From the NCBI RefSeq assembly GCF_030253575.1, contig NC_080561.1, positions 36,937,564 to 37,001,563 of the forward strand: a DNA stretch of 64,000 nucleotides, written 5' to 3'. Shown here in pieces: positions 59,941-64,000 of the stretch. How positions within the stretch are numbered: the stretch's first letter is position 1; each line of letters starts with the position of its first letter. The notes beneath the pieces were generated by a model. The model worked only from the letters and a program-made list of their open reading frames with translations. It made no database searches and was not told the origin of the DNA. The position numbers were made by a program, and so were the translations under genes. Source of the DNA: Rhododendron vialii. Lineage: Eukaryota > Streptophyta > Magnoliopsida > Ericales > Ericaceae.

Positions 59941-61598
59941 AACCCTTCGAGTTTCTTCAGTTTATATAAGTTATGAAGGATGAAAGTTCGGTATATTAGT
60001 TGAGCTTGAACTGAATTAGGACGAGGAATTCCTTATTTGTTTTTGTTTTTTTTTTTTTGTGTGTAGTGCTGGATGATTTAACTCTCCGTTGTTTTGGGCG
60101 GAAAACACTTCCTCTCTTTTTTTTTAAATAACCACTCCTTTTTTTTGTCTTAATGTGAATTCACTATGTTGTACTTCCAAATGTAAACTAGTATACAAAT
60201 GGAAGGTTAATTTTGCAAATTCACATCACAAGAGGACAAAGAGGGAGTGTGGTTATAAAAAAGGGAGTGTGAAGATCAATTACTTTCTTCAAAAAAAAAT
60301 TCCGTGAAAAACAAGTTCCTGTGTTTGGTTCAACGGAAATATAAAAATCAATGGAAGCGTTTTCCGGGAAACATTCTCAAGTTACAATCAAACACTGGAA
60401 AGCACATTATTATCCAGAAAATGTTTTCCAGAAGACGTTTTCTGCCCAAAACAGACAGAGCGCAAAGAATTCACGTTTAAGAAGAAGGTAGTGAATTAGA
60501 CAGATCTTCTTGGGCAGAACTTTTGGATCTAAATTAGACTTATACTCTGTTGCTTTACATGCTCTACACACTGAATCGCACACACATACATAGGCTGATT
60601 TTCCGATTGAAATTGGAGGTGAATTAAGAAACCTCATTAGTAGCTTGAATCGATGCACCGTTCAATCTGTTGGGAGCTGTAGGAAGTTGGTCATTCACTT
60701 TGGAGGCTCTGAATGTGAGCAATCAAGTTTATTTCGACATCATCCCCCTTAAACCTGATTATCAAACTTGTTCATTCCAAGCATTATCTTTATCTGGTTG
60801 AATACCTCTCCAATCAGGGTGGATGACAATATCATGCCCACATTGCCAGGATCGACCATATAACAAAGGGGATGACAGCACCATGTCACTAACATACCCA
60901 TTTCAAGAACACACCTCAATCATGTTGGTTGAAGTTATCCGGACAATTATCGGGTCCTCCATTAACCGGAAATCTTTCCATCTTTGAAAGGTAATTTAAG
61001 TACGTGGTTTAGCCACCAATGACCATTTACTATATTTGGCTACACCTCTGGTTTCCACCTCAAAAAATTCCTTTGTCAGAATAATTCCTAGCAGTGACTC
61101 GTGAATTTTTCAGTGTACATATGGTAGGATGAAGGGCAATAGCTTAGTCTCATAGAGTCACCTTGTTCAATAATAAAGGTAGGCTTATCCTTGTTTTGTG
61201 CTCATCACTGCCATCATTATTGTTTAGAGACAAGGTTTTGTTGTGCTAATAGGAACCAGTGTTCCACAGCACCGGAAAAATCTTTTGGTCTGCTCAAGGT
61301 TTAGCAAGTTTTATTTTCTAGATAGGTTGTGTTGACACTTGATAGTTCATCACATGTTTTTTTCTTGTGATTAATCTTTGGCACAACTTGGTTGAAGCCC
61401 GTTATCTTCTCGGCTTCTCAACCTTTGCTCTTACTTTGTGAGTTGTAATTTAGCAGGGTCACTCTCAAAAGGCAGACTTTATGTGGATCTAATACCAGTT
61501 AATCTGCTTAAGGTCAGGATAGGATATATTTTATAGAAGTTCAGATATATAGGGGCCAGTTCTACCCACACAAATTTTAACAAAACTTTAACACAAGA

Positions 61599-61628
61599 TC
61601 TCAGCCATTCATTTCAATGGCTGAGATT
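61599..61628. repeat. Perfect 12-bp stem hairpin
   Basis: ATCTCAGCCATT, short loop, AATGGCTGAGAT. The CTCAGCC arm recalls the CTCAGCCGTC word near the hairpin at 41693, so both may belong to small fold-back elements. Confidence 0.75.
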
Positions 61629-61902
61629 AGAACACGCTCTCTCCTCCCTCTCCATCTACTCACCTAATCACCCTTCCCACCCCCCCATCCCACCACCACC
61701 ACACACCCCACCATTCTCAGACCAACTCCGGCCGGCACGTCCATCTCCAGAATAGCAAGTATTTGTCTTTTCCTGCCCCAGTGGCATTAGATAAAGGTAC
61801 TCTGTTTACTTTGTATGAATCCAATGATCTCCAGCTGGGAAGATTTTTCAATTCTTTGAGGAGGGTAAAGAAATACGACCATTGATTTTCTGGGGAGTTC
61901 AC

Positions 61903-62046
61903 TTGATAATCAAATTTGCCTAGTCCAGTTTGTGGTTCTCATAACAATTCCATGGCATATAAATACTGAAAAGGTTGATAATTAAATTTGCCTAGTCCAA
62001 TTTGTGGTTCTCATAACAATTCCATGGCATATAAATACTGAAAGGG
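61903..62046. repeat. Two-copy tandem duplication, 72-bp period
   Basis: TTGATAATCAAATTTGCCTA starts at 61903 and TTGATAATTAAATTTGCCTA at 61975. The 72-bp copies differ at about three positions. Confidence 0.92.
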
Positions 62047-62666
62047 TTCACAGCTCCTAAGGTAGACATGAGATGTGGTTGGCACAAGATATTAAATGAC
62101 TACTTTTTGCTACGTGCCAATGTCAAAGTTCATTAAAATCAGCAGCACTTATGATAAATACTTGTATTTCATCTTTTTATAAGCGTATGCCTTTTCGTGT
62201 ATAATTTCCAGTTTGCGAGGATTTAGTATCTCATTTAGGTTTTCTGGAATCAAACGCTGCTGTATGGCATCTCATGAACAGAAGCAAGAAAAACTACGAC
62301 ATTTCTCTTCTAGCTCATTTTTCTTCATACGATAAGTTGCAGACGTAACAGACCCCTACATAGACGAACTAAGAAGGTTTCTTAACTTCAACTATTAAAT
62401 AGGCTCACCTTACCTATTACGGTAAAATGGCTCACAAGTAGAGTAGATATTTAACAAATAATTCACCACTATTAACTTCATTCCTTAGAGCTAAGAAATT
62501 GCAATACAAAAATAATCTATATAAGTTTCTCTTTTCCGGCACTATCTCCCATATAAATGAGAAGCTTGGATAGATAAATAGTCTTTCCAAAAGGATGATG
62601 CTTCGGAAAATGAGTTTGGTACTGTTTATTTCCTTGAAATAACTGAAGTTAACCCCATCAGAAAAT

Positions 62667-64000
62667 TCAATTGCTAGGCTTAATCTGGTTTCCTTTGTCA
62701 CGCTTTTGTTCCTCTACAGTCATGGTTCCTTCGTTTGATGCATTTATGGTGATGACGCCATGACATGGAATTAAGTCTCCATTGTTGCCGCTCTCTGTCA
62801 GTTGCTTAGCTTGTGTTGTTTGCTCGTCAGTTATTAGAGATTCGGACTTGTAATCCTTGCTTTTACCCCATATGACAAGATATAGTCCTGCCACTATGAC
62901 CATCGCGCCCATCACCCTGTAAATTACACCATCGCCTAGGTCATTTCCCTTTTTAACCAGCTGCTTGTAATTAACAGTGTGTATTGAGAGATTACCTTCC
63001 CAGGGTCATTTGCTCAGCCAATATAAAGGAACTCATCACAGCAACAATCACCATGCTGAGTGGGCTGAAAGCCGTTACGAAAACGGGTCCTTTGTCTTTC
63101 ATTATTACTCCTTGAATGTAGTAAGCAAAGCCCGAGCAGACTATGCCCTGCGTGCATGTTTTTAGAAAAACAAAAAGTTGTAGTAAGTTACCAATGTTGG
63201 CAACTTTGTTCTCCTTCTCTTATTAAACATCCTTCTCTGTGGTAGTTGCAGAATTTTAGTTCTAGATTAATATCTATTTTAATATAGAAATGTAGAACAA
63301 AACTCGGTCTAAACAAATTTTTGAAGTTGTGTCATGAAAGTGATTTCCTATATTGTTCTAAGGATAAAACAAATTTTGCAACTGTGTTTACTATAAATGA
63401 GTTAACCGTTAGGGCAAAGTAGTAAAATTACTTGAACTCAACCACCCACTCATACACCTAATATGTTGTTTGATTTTCTTATCCATTGAGAACATTCTAG
63501 CTAAGAAAGAAATTTTCGTTTTTCTATTTATTCTCCTTACACTGTAAACAGCTGCCAGGAATTTAGCGTCCCAGTTTATAGACCAAACACTGGCTTTTCC
63601 CCTTTCCATTATAAGCGCCACTACTGCTCCCTGGGCTGTTCCCAATATGCATATCCAAGCGGTGAGGGAGAGCTCAGTGGGATATGTTCTTAGCGTGATT
63701 GCCTGGATAAACACAAAAGATTAACATGATCTCGTAAAACATGTAAATTTTGGTGTCTGTTAGTTTATAACTATATTGGCGTACTTGAAGGTTCATGAAA
63801 GCTGCCCAGCTGAAGCATCCAACTGTGATCATTAGCGACCCCTTAATTGAATGTTTAAGAGTTAACCCGGCCCCTTGAAGTTCAGGAGTGCTGCTTCCTT
63901 TTGCCCTAAACAGCTCAATAACTGGGCCTTTTACCAGTGTCATGAGCATGGCTCCTGCAACAGTGGCTACCGTCCCCATTATCTTAGCTTGGCTGCGAAT
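62667..64000 (-). CDS. WAT1-related (nodulin MtN21/EamA) transporter, 3' part
   Basis: Partial gene running off the right edge, read on the minus strand. Exons: 64000-63785 (open at the 5' side), 63702-63541, 63147-62996, 62916-62667; introns are GT-AG and phases agree, giving the last 259 residues. Hydrophobic segments and family words are clear: AKIMGTVATVAGAMLMTL then VKGP, NLQAITLRTYPTELSLTAWI, GIVCSGFAYYIQGVIM, KGPVFVTAFSPLSMVIVAVM, EQMTLGRVMGAMVIVAGLYL then VIWGKSKD. This is the second EamA repeat of drug/metabolite-type carriers; Arabidopsis WAT1 moves auxin at the vacuole, but substrates differ within the family. The cytosolic tail after about residue 180 of this fragment is polar and variable, as usual. 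About 120 N-terminal residues should lie beyond the window. Confidence 0.92.

Larger units (their letters stand above)
56339..62666. other. Intergenic region between the phosphatase and the WAT1-related gene
   Basis: The two genes converge here, so both 3' untranslated regions lie at the edges. The interior holds a SINE with amplified tail units (58650-59085), a tandem pair of SINE-like elements (59539-59940), a small hairpin (61599-61628) and a 72-bp tandem duplication (61903-62046). From 56400 to 58600 and from 60000 to 61550 I see no recognisable gene or element with clear ends. Confidence 0.6.

Noticed and set aside
61400..61540. U2 snRNA-like ATCTTCTCGGC word
   Set aside because: Only a few bases agree; the conserved U2 branch-site pairing region and Sm site are not found.
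61717..61902. Minus-strand ORF near the WAT1-related gene
   Set aside because: Not in frame or splice continuity with that gene and no known motif; its end runs into the C/A-rich tract near 61680.
1..64000. Gene cluster, CRISPR, toxin-antitoxin or other new system
   Set aside because: Genes are unrelated plant housekeeping genes; no array of equal repeats with unique spacers and no clustered biosynthetic genes.

Overview
The window is nuclear DNA of a flowering plant, almost certainly a eudicot. It has spliced genes with GT-AG introns, a PPR gene, a plastid-targeted lysine-pathway enzyme, a plant-type kinesin-5, a type I inositol polyphosphate 5-phosphatase, a WAT1/EamA transporter, and AT-rich intergenic DNA full of small transposons. 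Some repeat families (the SINE-like and GACACG-type elements) recall Ericales or other asterids, but I cannot fix the species.

Layout. 1-4216: intergenic, with two local tandem duplications. 4217-5812 (-): intronless PPR gene. 7234-13517 (+): DAPF, diaminopimelate epimerase, nine exons; its third intron holds a GC-rich LTR-like insert with a 35-bp minisatellite. 14159-24700: a repeat graveyard with a MITE, a LINE RNase H tail (15012-15473), a decayed PRP31 copy (15900-17130, -), a LINE reverse-transcriptase/zf-RVT remnant (about 22200-23940) broken by a solo LTR, and a LINE-like 3' end. 25337-33565 (+): kinesin-5 with 23 coding exons, a leader intron and two MSA-like mitotic promoter motifs. 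33566-47100: about 13.5 kb without a supportable gene, containing MITEs, a complete TRIM retrotransposon (43426-43726), fold-back hairpins, a triple tandem repeat and a 230-bp direct repeat pair. 47134-56338 (+): type I inositol polyphosphate 5-phosphatase, ten coding exons, with MITEs in its introns. 56339-62666: intergenic with SINE-like elements. 62667-64000 (-): 3' part of a WAT1-related transporter, cut by the window end.

The genes are unrelated housekeeping or signalling genes (organelle RNA processing, lysine synthesis, mitosis, phosphoinositide signalling, vacuolar or plasma-membrane transport). They do not form a pathway or cluster. I joined exons by hand from splice dinucleotides, reading-frame phase and family similarity; every internal junction I propose keeps frame. 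I found no undescribed biological system. The most unusual items are the intact TRIM, the amplified SINE tails, the structured minisatellite inside DAPF, and the paired fold-back MITEs in the phosphatase intron.
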